Positions 30,951-42,313 are shown, counted from the first letter of the stretch. The stretch: 64,000 nucleotides of DNA from Hemicordylus capensis (GCF_027244095.1 NC_069670.1:18309320-18373319); one strand, 5' to 3'. The notes: a model not told the origin generated them from the letters alone. Program-made: numbers and translations.

Positions 30951-31286
30951 AGGCACATAGGAAGCTGCCATATACTGAGTCTGACCCTGGGTCCATCTAG
31001 CTCAGTATTGTCTACCCAGACTGGCAGCGGCTTCGCCAAGGTTGCAGGCAGGCAGGAATCTCTCTCAGCCTGATCTTGGAGATGCTGCCAGGCAGGGAAC
31101 TTGGAACCCAGATGCTCTTCCCAGAACTTGGAACTTAGATGCTCTTCCCAGAGTGGCCCCATCCCCTAAAGGGAATCTCTTCCAGTGCTCACACATGTAG
31201 TCTCCCATTCAAATGCAAACCAGGGTGGACCCTGCTTAGCAATGGGGACCATTCCTGCTTGCTACCGCCAGACCAGCTCTCCTCCT
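30951..31286 (-). repeat. 5S-Sauria SINE with internal duplication
   Basis: A full minus copy. A stretch reading agatgctcttcccagaa is duplicated in tandem at about 31107-31155, which lengthens the linker. It ends at the 5S head, agaccagctctcctcc. Confidence 0.88.
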
Positions 31287-32137
31287 ATGAAGATCCTGGC
31301 TGGCCGCTCCTGCCACCCAGATTTTGGCCGTGAAAATGGGCCCGCAGAGTAACGGATTATATCCTTAGCAAAGCTTAATGGAGAAGAGGAACAGCCAATC
31401 AGGTGCGTCTTTTCCCAGCGTGGAGGAAACTTAGCAGACAATGCTCAGGTGTGCTAGATTGCTTTGCTTGTTGCGTCCTTGCGCACGGACAATAGCCACC
31501 TCATCGGAGTAGCCCCTGGCTTTCCCAAAAGGTAGTGCACCTTCCGGCCATCTGGCTCCGTCTCTTTCACCAAAAGGGCCTCAGATTTCCAGCCGCATCA
31601 TGGCCAAGAGTTCTGGGCAAAACAACTCTCGGGAAATCCCACTGGGACCAGAGGGGAATGAACAGACCTGTCCGTGGTCACCGGATACCCTTCTCCAGCT
31701 CTTTGTCACCTGCGTTGCTGCAAAGGTCACGTCTTTCAAGGGTTCTGGGTAGGTTTCCCAGGACATCGGGTGTTGCTTTTAAGCTCTGGCCTCCGGGCGA
31801 AATTTGTATGGCTCTGGTGTTTAGGGAGGGGAGGAAGAATACCTCTCTGGTTCATTGAAACTGCATCACTGAGAAGCAGTGGCAACCTGTGGAACTGGCC
31901 TCACGGCTTGATTGCAAGCTCCTTCTACAAATCAATATCAGGACCATTGCTGTCACTACCCCGGGGCGATGCAGGATATGTCAGGAGAGGGAGAAAGCCG
32001 GCTTTCATTACAATCATAGACACCCCTGATCGGATTGTCATAGACAGCATCAACACATTAAAAGGTGCCTCTTTGCCAAGTTAACAGGGGTTAACTCATC
32101 ATCACCTGCCTTGGCTTTAAATGCCCCAGGACATTGC
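31287..32137. other. No gene recognised
   Basis: 31330-32050 is not recognisably repetitive. The last part (32058-32135, aaaaggtgcctctttgcc, ctgccttggctttaaatgcc) matches the LINE-derived text at 47760-47870. Confidence 0.4.
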
Positions 32138-32410
32138 TGAGAGGGTATATCTTACAGAGCTCACCTGTAGTCACCCTGACCCATCCAAATGCAAACCAAG
32201 GCAAACCTGTTTAGCAAAGGGGACCTGCTTGTGATCTTTAAATGTGGGTTTAGCTTGATCTTTTGACTTTCTCATTTGGTTAGTTCTTTAATTGTTGTAT
32301 AGTGCGTCTAATTTTTTAATGTTGTGAACTGCCCTGAGCAATCTTATACTGGAGGGACAGGGCGTAAATGTTCTCAGTAAACGAACGAACGAATATTAAA
32401 CAAATAAGCA
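32138..32410. repeat. 5S head fragment followed by LINE 3' end
   Basis: 32140-32232 is a minus-strand 5S-like head (tccaaatgcaaaccaaggc). 32240-32410 is a plus-strand LINE end (ttgtgaactgccctgagc, ggagggacagggcgtaaatg) with a (gaac)n tail. Confidence 0.65.
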
Positions 32411-33012
32411 AATAAATAAACAACTGGCTACAAAATGCAAGCAGCCTCTGCTGCATTCTCTCCGGAAATAGCATCTGCGTGTGTCTGATTTATTGTCCTG
32501 GAACGAAGGTGTCGTCCGCCCACCGAAAGGGGTGCAGTGATGAACATCAACAGTCCTAAATTGCTGTCGTCTTTTCTGTTGGAGTCACTGAGAGACACCC
32601 CTCTCCGCCCACCCCAATGTCCCCAACTAAGCTGCTCAGACATCTGGATTCCTGTGGTCACAGGTCCCTCTTTGGCAACAGTGAGGCCTTTATTGGGAAA
32701 GTTGTCATTTACGGCAAGGGTGACAATATATCTTCACAACACGGATTATATCCTCAGCAAAGGTTTTGCAACCTGGGTGGAGATGGGTTTGGCTTGTATT
32801 CATGCGCATAAGCAACTCCCCCCCCCATCTCAAACGGAAAAATTCAAAAATCCAGGGCCTCATCCTGACTGCATGTCCTCCGAATGGCCTGTTGAATGGC
32901 CACATGGGGCCATACCACATACAGTCAGCTCTTGGCTTAAGATGCTCCGTGTTTAGACGAACGGAACTTAAGACAATTGATTGCCACTGTGTTTCAACTT
33001 CATTGGAACTTG
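32411..33012. other. No gene recognised
   Basis: Unrecognised sequence with a C run at 32819-32826. Confidence 0.4.
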
Positions 33013-33130
33013 GGAATATAGGAAGCTGCCATATGCCGAGCCAGATCCTTGACCCATCTAGTTCAGTATCACCTACACTAACTGGCAGCACCTTTTCCAA
33101 GTTTACAGGCAGGAGTCTCTCCCAGGTTTC
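33013..33130 (-). repeat. Sauria SINE fragment
   Basis: Tail gaatataggaagctgccat, worn body ctagttcagtatcaccta, ending at ggagtctctcccag. Confidence 0.78.
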
Positions 33131-33261
33131 ACAACACTTGCCACCAGAAAGGAGGCTCTGGCTGAGACGGCGAAAGGATTGGCAGGTCTGCCTGTCCAAG
33201 ATGTTTCTCCTCCACCACCAAAGGGATTTCCTCGCTTCCAAAGCCATTTGACAGTGGAACA

Positions 33262-33935
33262 GCTGATGGATAATAATTTTATTTGCTTGCGAACAAATTG
33301 TTCTCTAGGCAGCTCACAATAACACAATAAAAACACCCCATTAAAACACATAACACAAAACAAACATGTTACAATTTAAAAAATACAAAATACAAAGCAA
33401 AACATTTAATTTTTTTTTTTGAAGATCAATTTCAAAAAGCCTGAGTGAACAGAAAGGTCCTGCCTGGTGTCTAAAAGAACAAAGTGACAATGCCAGGTGG
33501 GCCTCACAGGGGAGGCTGTTCTAAAGATGGGGTGCCATCACTGAAAAGGCCCTCTCCCTAGGAGCCAACCACCTCAACTCGTCTGGGCGCTTTCCAGACT
33601 AGACCCTACAATGGGTGCTTCCACACTTCCTGCATCGTGACACCGCAGTCCCTACGGGGACAGCAGGGTGTCGTTCACATTTCCAGTGCCTTGTTGAGAA
33701 TTTAATTGCTGCAATATAGAGCAAGGATGGCATGAAAAGGTTCCTGTTTTGACGGGTTGTAAGTTGCTGCGAGACTGCTCCCTCTGCTGTTTACGTTCCA
33801 AATGCGAGTTGCCCAAACAGAGGCATTTTGCGAGCCGGGACATAGAGTGCAAAGCACTCTCTCAGGTAATCTGGTCCCAAGCCGCTTAGGGCTTTCACAT
33901 TTGAAACTTTCTATTGGGCCTAGAAATGGATGGAC
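33262..33935 (-). repeat. L2-type LINE interrupted by an unidentified insert
   Basis: 33262-33575 matches the LINE at 5150-5737 (gaacaaattgttctctaggc, ctgcctggtgtctaaaagaa). The same family resumes at about 33843-33935 (aagccgcttagggctttcac). The roughly 265 bases between (gcgctttccagactagac to gcattttgcgagccggg) are foreign to it and match nothing I recognise. Confidence 0.65.
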
Positions 33936-34266
33936 AGGGAGATGAAAGACGACCAGTGCAGGGACCGGATTTTTCACAGAGAGGTCAAAAAGGGAGGGCC
34001 GTATTCTTGCAACGTTGCAATCGAGAGGGGCTTTTCCTACAAAGCACCTCCGTTGCTTGTTGTTATCCCAGCACAACTCACCCCTCTCCCCCGCTTTCCT
34101 CTCGAGCAGCAATTTCACATTCTTCTAGCATAGCCGAGGCTTATCGAAAGATCTCTGCAGCCGAACACATTAACTGAAAGGTGGACTGCATTAAACAGAA
34201 GCCAGAGATAGGGGAGACCTCTTTGGAGCTCATTTGAATCTGAAATTCCAGCAAGTCTTGGCTATC

Positions 34267-34268
<2 letters not shown>

Positions 34269-34322
<54 letters not shown>
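34269..34322 (+). repeat. (CA)n microsatellite
   Basis: Twenty-six or so uninterrupted ca units. Confidence 0.97.
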
Positions 34323-34324
<2 letters not shown>

Positions 34325-34453
34325 GCCCGGGCCATGCGGAATATCATTCCATTTCATGCCATGTATTTGAGTGTTCCAGCTAAAGGGTCCTTTAGTGTTG
34401 CTGAAGTGTGGCTTCCCACCATCAGATGGAGGCAGAACTAAAATGGGGGGGGG

Positions 34454-34862
34454 GGGAGAGAGCTAGTCTTGCGGTAGTGAGCACGAATCATCTCCTTTGC
34501 TAAGCGGGGTCTGCCCTGGTTTGCATGTGAATGGGAGATGACATCTGAGCACTTTAAAACATTCCCCTTAGGGGATAGGGTCATAGTTTAATGGAAGAGC
34601 ATCTGGATCACAGGTTCAATCCCTGGCAGCATCTTCACGTAGGCCTTAGAGACTCCTTCCTGAAACTATTGAGAGCTGCTGCCAATCAGTGTAGACAATT
34701 CGGAGCTAGCTGGGCCAAGGGTCTGATGGTTTAAGGCAGCTTCCTATGTTCGATGTCACTCTGTGTGACTGGACATCTCTAAAACCTCGAGGAGCTGCTT
34801 CCAGTTGAAGGAAACAACCTTGGGCTATTTTGATCCATGATCTGACTCAGTAGGAGGCTTCA
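34454..34862 (+). repeat. 5S-Sauria SINE plus a second worn Sauria tail
   Basis: 34454-34751 is a full copy (agctagtcttgcggtagtg to cagcttcctatgttc). 34752-34862 is a second, much diverged Sauria body (aggagctgcttccagttg, gatctgactcagtagg). Confidence 0.82.
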
Positions 34863-35027
34863 ATATATATTCTCAGATCTATAACCAGGGCCGCAGAAAT
34901 CCACTAGTCTACTAGTCTGTGACGAGTGAAAAATGATGTCTGGCAAGTGAAAAAAGTCCTGATGAGCAATGTACCAACATAGCTTGGTGAGTAAAATATG
35001 TTGTTTGACTGAGCCAACATTTCTTCA

Positions 35028-35477
35028 CCCCTGTATACCTCGTTATACGTGGATTCTATATTCATGTTTTCACATATTCACGGGTGTCTAATTGACACCT
35101 GGCTAATATCCGCAGATACGAAAGGGTTAAAACCCACGTGTTCGTGGTTCCTAGAGGGCCGGAAGAGACTGTGGAGGCTATTTCCGGCCACCATTTTGTC
35201 TGTGGAAAGCATTTTGCGGCACATTTCAGTAAAAAATAATAATTTGTGTGTGATTTTGGGGATGATTCAGGGGGCATTGCTAGATGCTAGGAGACCTGTG
35301 GAGCATGGTAGGGCAGTTTATTTGGCCCATTTTTGTGGGTTTTGTGTGTATGGGTTTTTTTTAGTCTGGGAACCTAACCCCCACATTCCCATAGACTCAA
35401 TGACTCATTATCCGCGGTTTCGTTATCCGCGGTCATATGCGGGAATAGAACCCCTGTGGATAATGAGGCCCACCTGT
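35028..35477. mobile_element. Tigger-like (Tc1/mariner superfamily) non-autonomous element
   Basis: Both ends carry inverted, Tigger-style text: left ctgtatacctcgttatacg, right ggataatgaggcccacctg. Nearby are cgttatccgcgg and gactcattatccgcgg. It is about 450 bp with no transposase frame. A ta target site is plausible at the right edge but not proven. Confidence 0.6.
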
Positions 35478-36229
35478 ATAAGCATTTTTGTCATTTCTGA
35501 GTCATCTTTGCGATGTGGCTTTTAAAAGCAAGGTTTTGCCTCCAAAGTGTACTCCCCGCTAATTAATTCGCTATGATTAATTAAGTATCCATTATCTTGA
35601 GGCTCAAGGGAGCCAGCTCAGGAACGGGGCTTATCCAGAAGGAAGAGTCCCAGCCTGGCTCTTTGAAAGAATAATTCAGGAAATGTAATAAGGAACTCCA
35701 TCAGTCAGGGAAACCTCCAAGGAAGGTCGCAGGCACAGCTGACTCTGGCGAGACGAGAACACAAACCAGGGTGGGCGGCAGGCGATTAAACTCAGAGCCA
35801 AGAAACCCATTGCCCTGTCAAGGTCAATCACGTTCCCCGGTTCCCTAGCACAATCACGTTAAAGTGCAGCATCCAAGTCTTTAGTAATAAGGAAAACCAC
35901 AAAATGCATAACGTGGCTCCTGTGAAGGTCTCGGACAAGGTTGGCATTGTGATCCCGCCTTGCTGCCTTGTGAACACCTGGCAACGTAGCGCCTGGTAGT
36001 AATGGACTATGACCACATTTGTGGTCCAGGCGAGAGTGTCAAGGGCATAGGAAGGCCATGGTGGAAGGAGAGACCCTCTGAAACGGGGCTGGTGTGACTC
36101 CCGTGCAGGGCTTTTTAGGGCAGTGTTCTTCACTGGAAGGCCTAGGGCCCAGAGCTGGCCCCCATCAACCCAAAGGGCGACCCCCTGGCTAATCCTTTGT
36201 TGGGCTTTTGGGGAGCTTCAGCCAAAGTT
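35478..36229. other. No gene recognised
   Basis: 35560-35720 is AT-rich with attaattcgctatgattaa and may be single-copy. The rest is unrecognised. Confidence 0.4.
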
Positions 36230-36520
36230 GAATATTCTGCACAGTCCCCCGGGCACCTTGCGGAGGTGACTGATCCCACTGTGCAGTGCTGTTCCACGCT
36301 CAGTTCCGGGGTGGGGGGAGGCTCCTTTATGGGAAACAGAGCCCTCTCGAACCCCGGCATCATCTTAGAAGGCATGCACAGAATGCTGGGAAGTGAATCG
36401 CTTCCCAGCTCTTCCCCCCCATAGCGCTCTTAAAAGAGGGCTCCGTCTTCCTTAAGGGGCCTCCCAGCACTGCGAAAAGCACAGCCCTGGTCAGCACAGT
36501 GGGAAATGGTTTTCGCATTC
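36230..36520. repeat. Unnamed repeat family, copy 2
   Basis: Phrases cactgtgcagtgctgttcc, ggggaggctcctttatggg, aaggcatgcacagaatgctg and agtgggaaatgg are shared with 5060-5925 and 53147-53510. It may extend left to 36122 (cagtgttcttcactgg). Confidence 0.5.
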
Positions 36521-36741
36521 AAGAGAGTTTTTTGGGTGGTTTTTTTTTCATTTCGTTTTTTAGCCAAAGTGGCAAATACAAAACAAGGAACCGATTTCAG
36601 CATCAGCATTCAGATCCACAGGATGGACAGGTGTGTCCACAGCAGCATCACGGCTACCTGGAGCACTGATCCGCTGAGGAGTGCTAAATCTACGATGGCA
36701 CTGAATGGCCTTTTAAACCAGGCAAGCTTTCCAGCAGCAAT

Positions 36742-36743
<2 letters not shown>

Positions 36744-36784
<41 letters not shown>
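36744..36784 (+). repeat. (CT)n microsatellite
   Basis: About 20 ct units. Confidence 0.95.
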
Positions 36785-36786
<2 letters not shown>

Positions 36787-37164
36787 GCCTTTTCCCTCCC
36801 ATTAGTTTGACCCTTTCACATGTACTGCCTGGGCAGTAACACAACCCTATCTCCAGTGATTTGATTTCCACCTCGTTAACTTTCCTCTAAAACTTTAACC
36901 CTCCAGCCCCTCCCGCTGCCCCTCTCCTCCCTCCCACTTTCCCCTGCCAATTCCCCCCCTTCTTTTATTTTCTCTCTTTCACACTCCCCGTCTCCTCCCT
37001 CCCTCCTGCCTCTGCTTTCTCCACTTGTGCCGACACTGCTCTTTCCCGATAGGCCAGCTGCAGATGTCAATCACCCCTCTACCGCCCCCTCCTTAAAAAA
37101 AAAAATAATCCTTTCATTCAATTGAACTTGGACAAAGTTTTGTAAGCGAGGGGGGAAAGGCAGG
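36785..37164 (+). promoter_or_regulatory. Pyrimidine-rich region upstream of candidate exon
   Basis: 36890-37030 is a C/T-rich block. 37030-37090 is mixed sequence without repeats, followed by an A run at 37096-37107. Proximal promoter role for the next feature is inference. Confidence 0.3.
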
Positions 37165-37432
37165 CATAAAATCCATGGGGCAGACACAGCCTTTCAGAAC
37201 GGAGTGCCTCTTATCTGATGGTGGAAACAGAAGTTTAAAAGTCCTCTTCACCCCTTAACCTGCAGAGGCGGAAGCCTACGTTTTGGATGCCCAAACCTGC
37301 GAGGATCGGTTGAGAAAATCCGGACCCAGCGAGAGAAAAAGAAGCCAAGTTCTTTTAGATCAGAGTTGGACCCTGTGGACGGTCCACTCACCGTGGACTT
37401 AACTTGCCCTTCGGACCTTCTCTGGGCTCAAG
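37165..37432 (+). other. Candidate non-coding first exon, possibly KCNJ10
   Basis: A TATA-like cataaaat lies at 37165-37172. From there to the donor gctcaag|gtaagg (GT at 37433-37434) the sequence is free of repeats and has no long open frame. It would give an untranslated exon of roughly 200-240 bases. Human KCNJ10 has a non-coding first exon upstream of KCNJ9 on the opposite strand, and its coding exon lies far downstream. Position, strand and donor strength all fit. I do not recognise the sequence itself as KCNJ10, so this is inference from synteny and signals. Confidence 0.4.
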
Positions 37433-37725
37433 GTAAGGAGGCCGAGGGGAAAAGTGGACTCTGGACAGGAAGAGATGAAATGGATTCAAGGCAGGTTGGT
37501 GAGAGTTTTCCCGGGACGTCCCAATGGTTCTAGTTCTGATCTTGGGCCCTGGTGCGAATCTTTGACTAGATGCGAAGGAGAGCAGGGTTTGACATATCCT
37601 ATAAAAGGGCGCAGAAGGACTTTAACTTTTAAACTCCCAGGGATATGGACCACTCACTAGAGATTCCGTGGATTTGTGGGGTTCGTTCTTATGCACCAAA
37701 ATGGCGAGCCTTGAAATGGATTGGG
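37433..37725 (+). other. Sequence after the candidate donor, no repeat recognised
   Basis: If the exon above is real, this is the start of its first intron. Nothing further is recognised. Confidence 0.35.
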
Positions 37726-37892
37726 TTTTTGCATGCAGAAGGACCCAGGTTCAATACTCCTGGGCATCTCCAGGTAGGACTCAGAGAGACCCCTGCCTCA
37801 AACCCTGGAGAACCTCTGCCAGTCAGGGTAGACCATCCTGAGCTAGATGGACCAAGGGTCTGACTCGGTAGAAGGCCTGTGTCCTGAAAAGG
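37726..37892 (+). repeat. tRNA-Sauria SINE, head truncated
   Basis: Starts in the tRNA part (gcatgcagaaggacccagg), then body ctgagctagatggaccaag and worn tail. Confidence 0.82.
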
Positions 37893-38527
37893 AGAACCAT
37901 GGCCTAAAATGAAAGATTTTCGCCATGTATATCAGAGGCAGAGAATGATGCAGCCTGTCTTTTTTCTGCATCTCTCTCTCCAATCACATCCTGACTCTGT
38001 TCTTTTATCCTCCGGTCTCGGAGCGACTTTGAGTGAGTCTTTCCCCCCACATCCTGCACCATCCCTCGGCTTTCCCCCCTGGGTGGATGGCTTTCCCCTG
38101 GGATCCCTGGGTGGCTTTTCAGTGATTTTTTTTATTAGGGGGGCAGTGATGCTTGGTATGAGGACATGTGTGTCTGTGTGGGATGCTGTGTGGGGGAAAC
38201 AGACCGCCATCCTGACTGGTCCTTGCCTGCCTGGAGTTCTCTGGGCAGCGCAGGGAACTATTCCATTTCTTTGTGGCCGGCTCCTTCTCCCCCACTGAGC
38301 TGGGATTCCTCACCAGCAGGAAAGGGAAATGGTGAGCTGATAACTGGGCGCAGTCAGCGCAGGCAACCGGTGTACCAATCAGGTCCTAAACCCAACCTTA
38401 AAATGGTTTGGGACAGAGACCTTCTGGGCTTGCCGTGTGTCAAAGACACTGCTGTGCCTTCCGTCGCTGACCCGTGCTCCAATGCCACAAAAACAAGTTG
38501 GGGGATGCTGTCTAGGGCTCGTATTCA

Positions 38528-38790
38528 TGATGGCTAAATGGAGCCTGCAGATTCAGAGGCAGGCTACCTCTGAATACCAGAAGTGGGCTATTGCCTTGAT
38601 TGTAGACTTCCCGGAAATGCCTGACAGGCCATTGTGGAAACAGGATGCTGGACTAGAAAGGGTCTGGATCTGATCCGACAGGGGAGTTCTTAGGGTCTTA
38701 ATAAGTACCGAGCAAGAGGAACCAGATAGCCAATTTTTGTTATATAAAGTCAAGTTCCTTCCTTCCTTCCTTCCTTCCTTCCTTCCTTCC
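38528..38790 (+). repeat. LINE tail fragment and (TTCC)n
   Basis: 38528-38705 shows tggctaaatggagcctgcag, gaaacaggatgctggactag and gatccgacaggggagttctt, a CR1/L2-type tail. 38757-38790 is a ttcc microsatellite. Confidence 0.65.
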
Positions 38791-39390
38791 ACCTCTTTAC
38801 ATATGCCCCAAATGTCTGTGGTTTCCTGTTGTGCCGAATAACTTAAACAACGTTGACCCCTGATCCAGTCAGTCCAAAAAATATCTTTATGGCTCTAAAC
38901 ACTTGATGGGCCGCATGTGACCTAACTAGGTAATGGCATGAGCCAATCCGATGCTGCCTTTCCAAATAATGTTGCTTATTTGTTCCGTATAGCCATTTAC
39001 AGAATACTTTACTTCTGACAGTGAATGCTAACATTATTGCAATCAAAGCCTGGAGCTATTTTCCCTCCTTCACTGGGAGAAAAAAAAAGGGGTTTTTTTT
39101 TTTACAAGTTTTACTACCAGGGCTTTGTGGGTTGACATTCCATGGTTAAATGTCTCGGTAATGTGTTCCCCAGACAGTACAAGCATTCTTATTTAATCAT
39201 TAATCCCACGTCCGTCTCTTTGAAAGGAGTTAATAACAATTTTATATCTCTGTAGAAAAACAGATATTCCAGCTGAGGCGCAGGGCTCTTTCCCAAACAC
39301 AATAGGAAACACTGCACTCTCCCAGTGGCTAGGTAAAATAATATAAAAATATTCAAATGCATTCTTGGAAAGGAAACATTAACTTTGGGG
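38791..39390. other. No gene recognised
   Basis: Partly AT-rich, with short A and T runs at 39079-39102. No repeat family is recognised. Confidence 0.4.
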
Positions 39391-39605
39391 AAGAGAGCTG
39401 GTCTTGCAGTAGCAAGCATGGGATGATCTTTGCCAAGCAGAGTCTGACCTGCTTTGCATTTGGGTCAGTCTGAAGCCCCAGGTTCACTCCCTGGCAGCAT
39501 CTCCAGATAGGCCTGGGAAAGGCTCCTGCCTGAAATCTTGGAGAGGGGCTGCCGGTCAGTGTTGACAGTACTGAGCAAGATGGACCAGTGGCCGGACTCA
39601 GTGTG
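39391..39605 (+). repeat. 5S-Sauria SINE with internal loss
   Basis: 5S-like head (gagagctggtcttgcagtag, gccaagcagagtctgacc) runs straight into a tRNA remnant and body. The linker is missing. Confidence 0.8.
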
Positions 39606-39911
39606 GAGGAGAGCTGGTCTTGTGGTGGCAAGCATGACTTGTCCCCATAGCTAAGCAGGGTCTGTTCTGATTGCATATGAATGGGAGACTTGATGTGTGA
39701 GCACTGTAAGATATTCCCCTCTTAGGGGATGGAGCCGCTCTGGGAAGAGCATCAAGTTTCCAAGTTCTCTCCCTGGCAGCATCTCCAAGATCCAGCAGAA
39801 AGAGACTCCTGCCTGCAACCTCTGAGAAGCCGCTGCCAGTCTGTGAAGACAATACTGAGCTAGATAGACCAATGGTCTGACTCAGTATATGGCAGCTTCC
39901 TATGTTCCTAT
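39606..39911 (+). repeat. 5S-Sauria SINE
   Basis: Full unit from gagctggtcttgtggtggc to gcagcttcctatgttccta, directly abutting the previous copy. Confidence 0.92.
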
Positions 39912-40157
39912 GTCAGCTTCCGATGTTCCCATGTCCGCTAAAATTGGGATTCAAGAAATTTTCACAGGGAAGAAGAATAAAGCCAAGATGAATTTCAGGA
40001 GGGAGAAAGTTTGATCTGATGAGATCCATCCACCATAGCTTGGATGCTGCCCTCTGCTAACTTTAGCCACAACCCTCATCCAGCAGGTAGTACCTCAGCA
40101 CACAGGTAATGCCCACAGTGAGGTTTCAAGAGCTGCTCTGACTTGCCACGGGCAAAG

Positions 40158-40358
40158 GGATGGGGCTGTCACTCAGTGGAAGAACATCTGCTTGGTATGC
40201 AGGAGGTCCCAGGTTCCCTCCTTGGCAGCATCTCCAGGTAGGGCTGGGGAGGACCCTTGCACAAAACCTTGGAGAGCTGCAGCTAGTCAGTGTAAGACCA
40301 TATTGAGCTCAATAGTCCTATGGTCTGACTGGGTATAAGGCAGCTTCCTATGTCCCCA
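40158..40358 (+). repeat. tRNA-Sauria SINE, head to tail
   Basis: A box gctgtcactcagtggaagaac, B box-like aggttccctcc, body, tail gcagcttcctatgtcccc. Confidence 0.88.
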
Positions 40359-41054
40359 GAATGCAAAGTGCCCAAAATCCATTGACCGTTGCTGGGATCT
40401 ACAGGTTAAAAGGATGTGCTGGATGAGGGGCCTTAAAAAGTCCCCTCCATGGACTGGATCAGAAATGTAGAGGACATCTCTGCCCCTTTTTCCTTTGCTG
40501 CTCTGACACCTAGGATGCCTCCTCAGAATTCCTTCACAATGCTTTCCTCTCTTCCTTCCTTCAAAATCCTTCTCAACACCTTCTCCACAAAGCTTTTGGG
40601 AGAACGCCTCAAATCCTATTGCAATTAATGAAAATAACACGAAAATATTATTTGCCTGTTTAGCCTTTCCTCTGCCGCTTCCCCTGTGTCAAACTGTGAA
40701 CACCTTGGGGCAGGGGCCTGTCTTTGTGTACTGGAATGAGCACAGATTCCTCTTCTGTTTTACTCTGGCCTCCCATCTCCCGCCCGTTCCTCTGTCATCT
40801 TCCCTGTGTTGCATGCAAGATTGTAAACCCCTCTGGGCAGAGATCTTGTCCCTCATAAACAAGATCTATACTGGTGTCACAATCATTATCAGAATAAAGC
40901 TGAAACTAATTTGGTGGTGGGGAAAATGCAAAGTCACTTGTTACCCGAATCAGTATATTCTTGCTGAAATGTATTCCAATGTTCTCAGCGACGGATGTTG
41001 TAGCATTTAAACAATTTAGGAGAGAGAACCAATCCTGAGATTATAAAAAGTTGA
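40359..41054. other. No gene recognised
   Basis: 40680-40960 resembles a LINE 3' end (gattgtaaacccctctgggc) but is too worn to assign with confidence. Confidence 0.35.
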
Positions 41055-41162
41055 GGTGTGCACAGAACTGGCAGCAGCTCCCTCTTTTTTTGGGGAAAAG
41101 TCTGGTTCGAGCTTGAACCAGTTGAATCGGGGCGGTTCGAATCGAAACAGTGCTGCACACCC
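41055..41162. mobile_element. Short MITE-like element
   Basis: Ends ggtgtgcacagaac and cagtgctgcacaccc are inverted repeats of each other. The interior has gttcgagcttgaacc and cggttcgaat palindromes. Related text occurs at 62083-62235. Confidence 0.55.
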
Positions 41163-41219
41163 TTGTTAAAAAGTGTTGACATACTTAAAAATCAATTAAT
41201 AAAAATAAAATTTTTTAAA

Positions 41220-41264
41220 GGTGCCCAAAAGCAAGGTGCTCAAAAGCAAGGTGCTCAAAAGCAA
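41220..41264 (+). repeat. 15-bp tandem repeat, three units
   Basis: The unit ggtgctcaaaagcaa (first copy with one difference) is repeated exactly three times. It would encode the pentapeptide GAQKQ if translated, but no coding context exists. Confidence 0.9.
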
Positions 41265-41815
41265 GGTTGGAAAATGTTTGAAATTTCAAGATGTCAGATT
41301 TGCTTTAGTTTTGGCTTGAGAGCTGACCAGAAATATATCAGAACAAGAGCTGATATTAGCTAAACTGACATCTCTTATGAAAGAAGAGAAGTTGGTTTCA
41401 GATGGAGATGGGGTGGGTGTGTTTTCATCCAAGTCCCTCCCTGTGCATGCTGTCAGAGGACACGATGGTTAACAGAATGCATGTTTTGGAAAAGTGGCCA
41501 GCCCAATGCATGTTGGATAAAAATATCCACAATCCCAGAACTGGCATTTCATTCAGTGAACTGCTGTGCATTCCCTGCCCACATTAGTTAGCTAGCTGGA
41601 AATGGAGTGGTTGGAATTTAAGACTTAAATGTGCTTCCTGATCCCGACTTGCAAGGTGCTGGGAAAACATCTAAAAATCACGATCCGTTGACAGAAATTG
41701 CAGCTCTCTACATTTTGAGCTATTCTGTGTGTCAGAACAGCCATGAATGAAAACGATCCTATTTTTTTCTGAATAAAGTGCTTGAATGAATTTATCTGAG
41801 TGAATGGATTTAGGT
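41265..41815. other. No gene recognised
   Basis: No repeat or gene is supported. Confidence 0.4.
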
Positions 41816-42012
41816 CTATAGAAAGCTGCATTATACTGAGTCAGATCGCTGGTTCATCTAGCTCAGTATTGCCTACACTGACTGGCAGCAATTCTCTAAG
41901 GTTTCAGGCAGGAGTCTCTCCCAACCCTGCCTGAAGAGGCTGCCAGGGATTGAATTTGGGACCTTCTGCATGCAAAGCAAATGCTCTACCACTGAGTTGC
42001 AGCTCCATCCCC
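41816..42012 (-). repeat. tRNA-Sauria SINE
   Basis: Tail atagaaagctgcattatac, body, tRNA head at right (gcatgcaaagcaaatgctc, accactgagttgcagc). Confidence 0.88.
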
Positions 42013-42013
42013 A

Positions 42014-42313
42014 GAGGAAGCTGCCTTCTACTGAATCAGACTTTTGCTCCATCAAGCTCAGTATTGTCTGCACTGACTGGCAGCTGCTCTTGAAGGTTAC
42101 AGTCAGGAGTCTCTCCCTGCCCTAGCTAGAGACACCAGGGCTTGAACCTAGGACCTTCTGCATGCAAACTAAACAGATGCTTGCAGAAGGCCCCATCCCC
42201 TAAGGGGAATATCTTACAGTGCTCACATGAAGTCCCCCATACAAATGCAAACCAGGGCAGGCCCTGCTTAGCAAAGGGAAGTATCCACACTTGCTACCAC
42301 AAAAGACCAGCTG
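42014..42313 (-). repeat. 5S-Sauria SINE
   Basis: Tail gaggaagctgccttctac, body, linker cccctaaggggaatatc, 5S head end accacaaaagaccagctgg. Confidence 0.88.
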
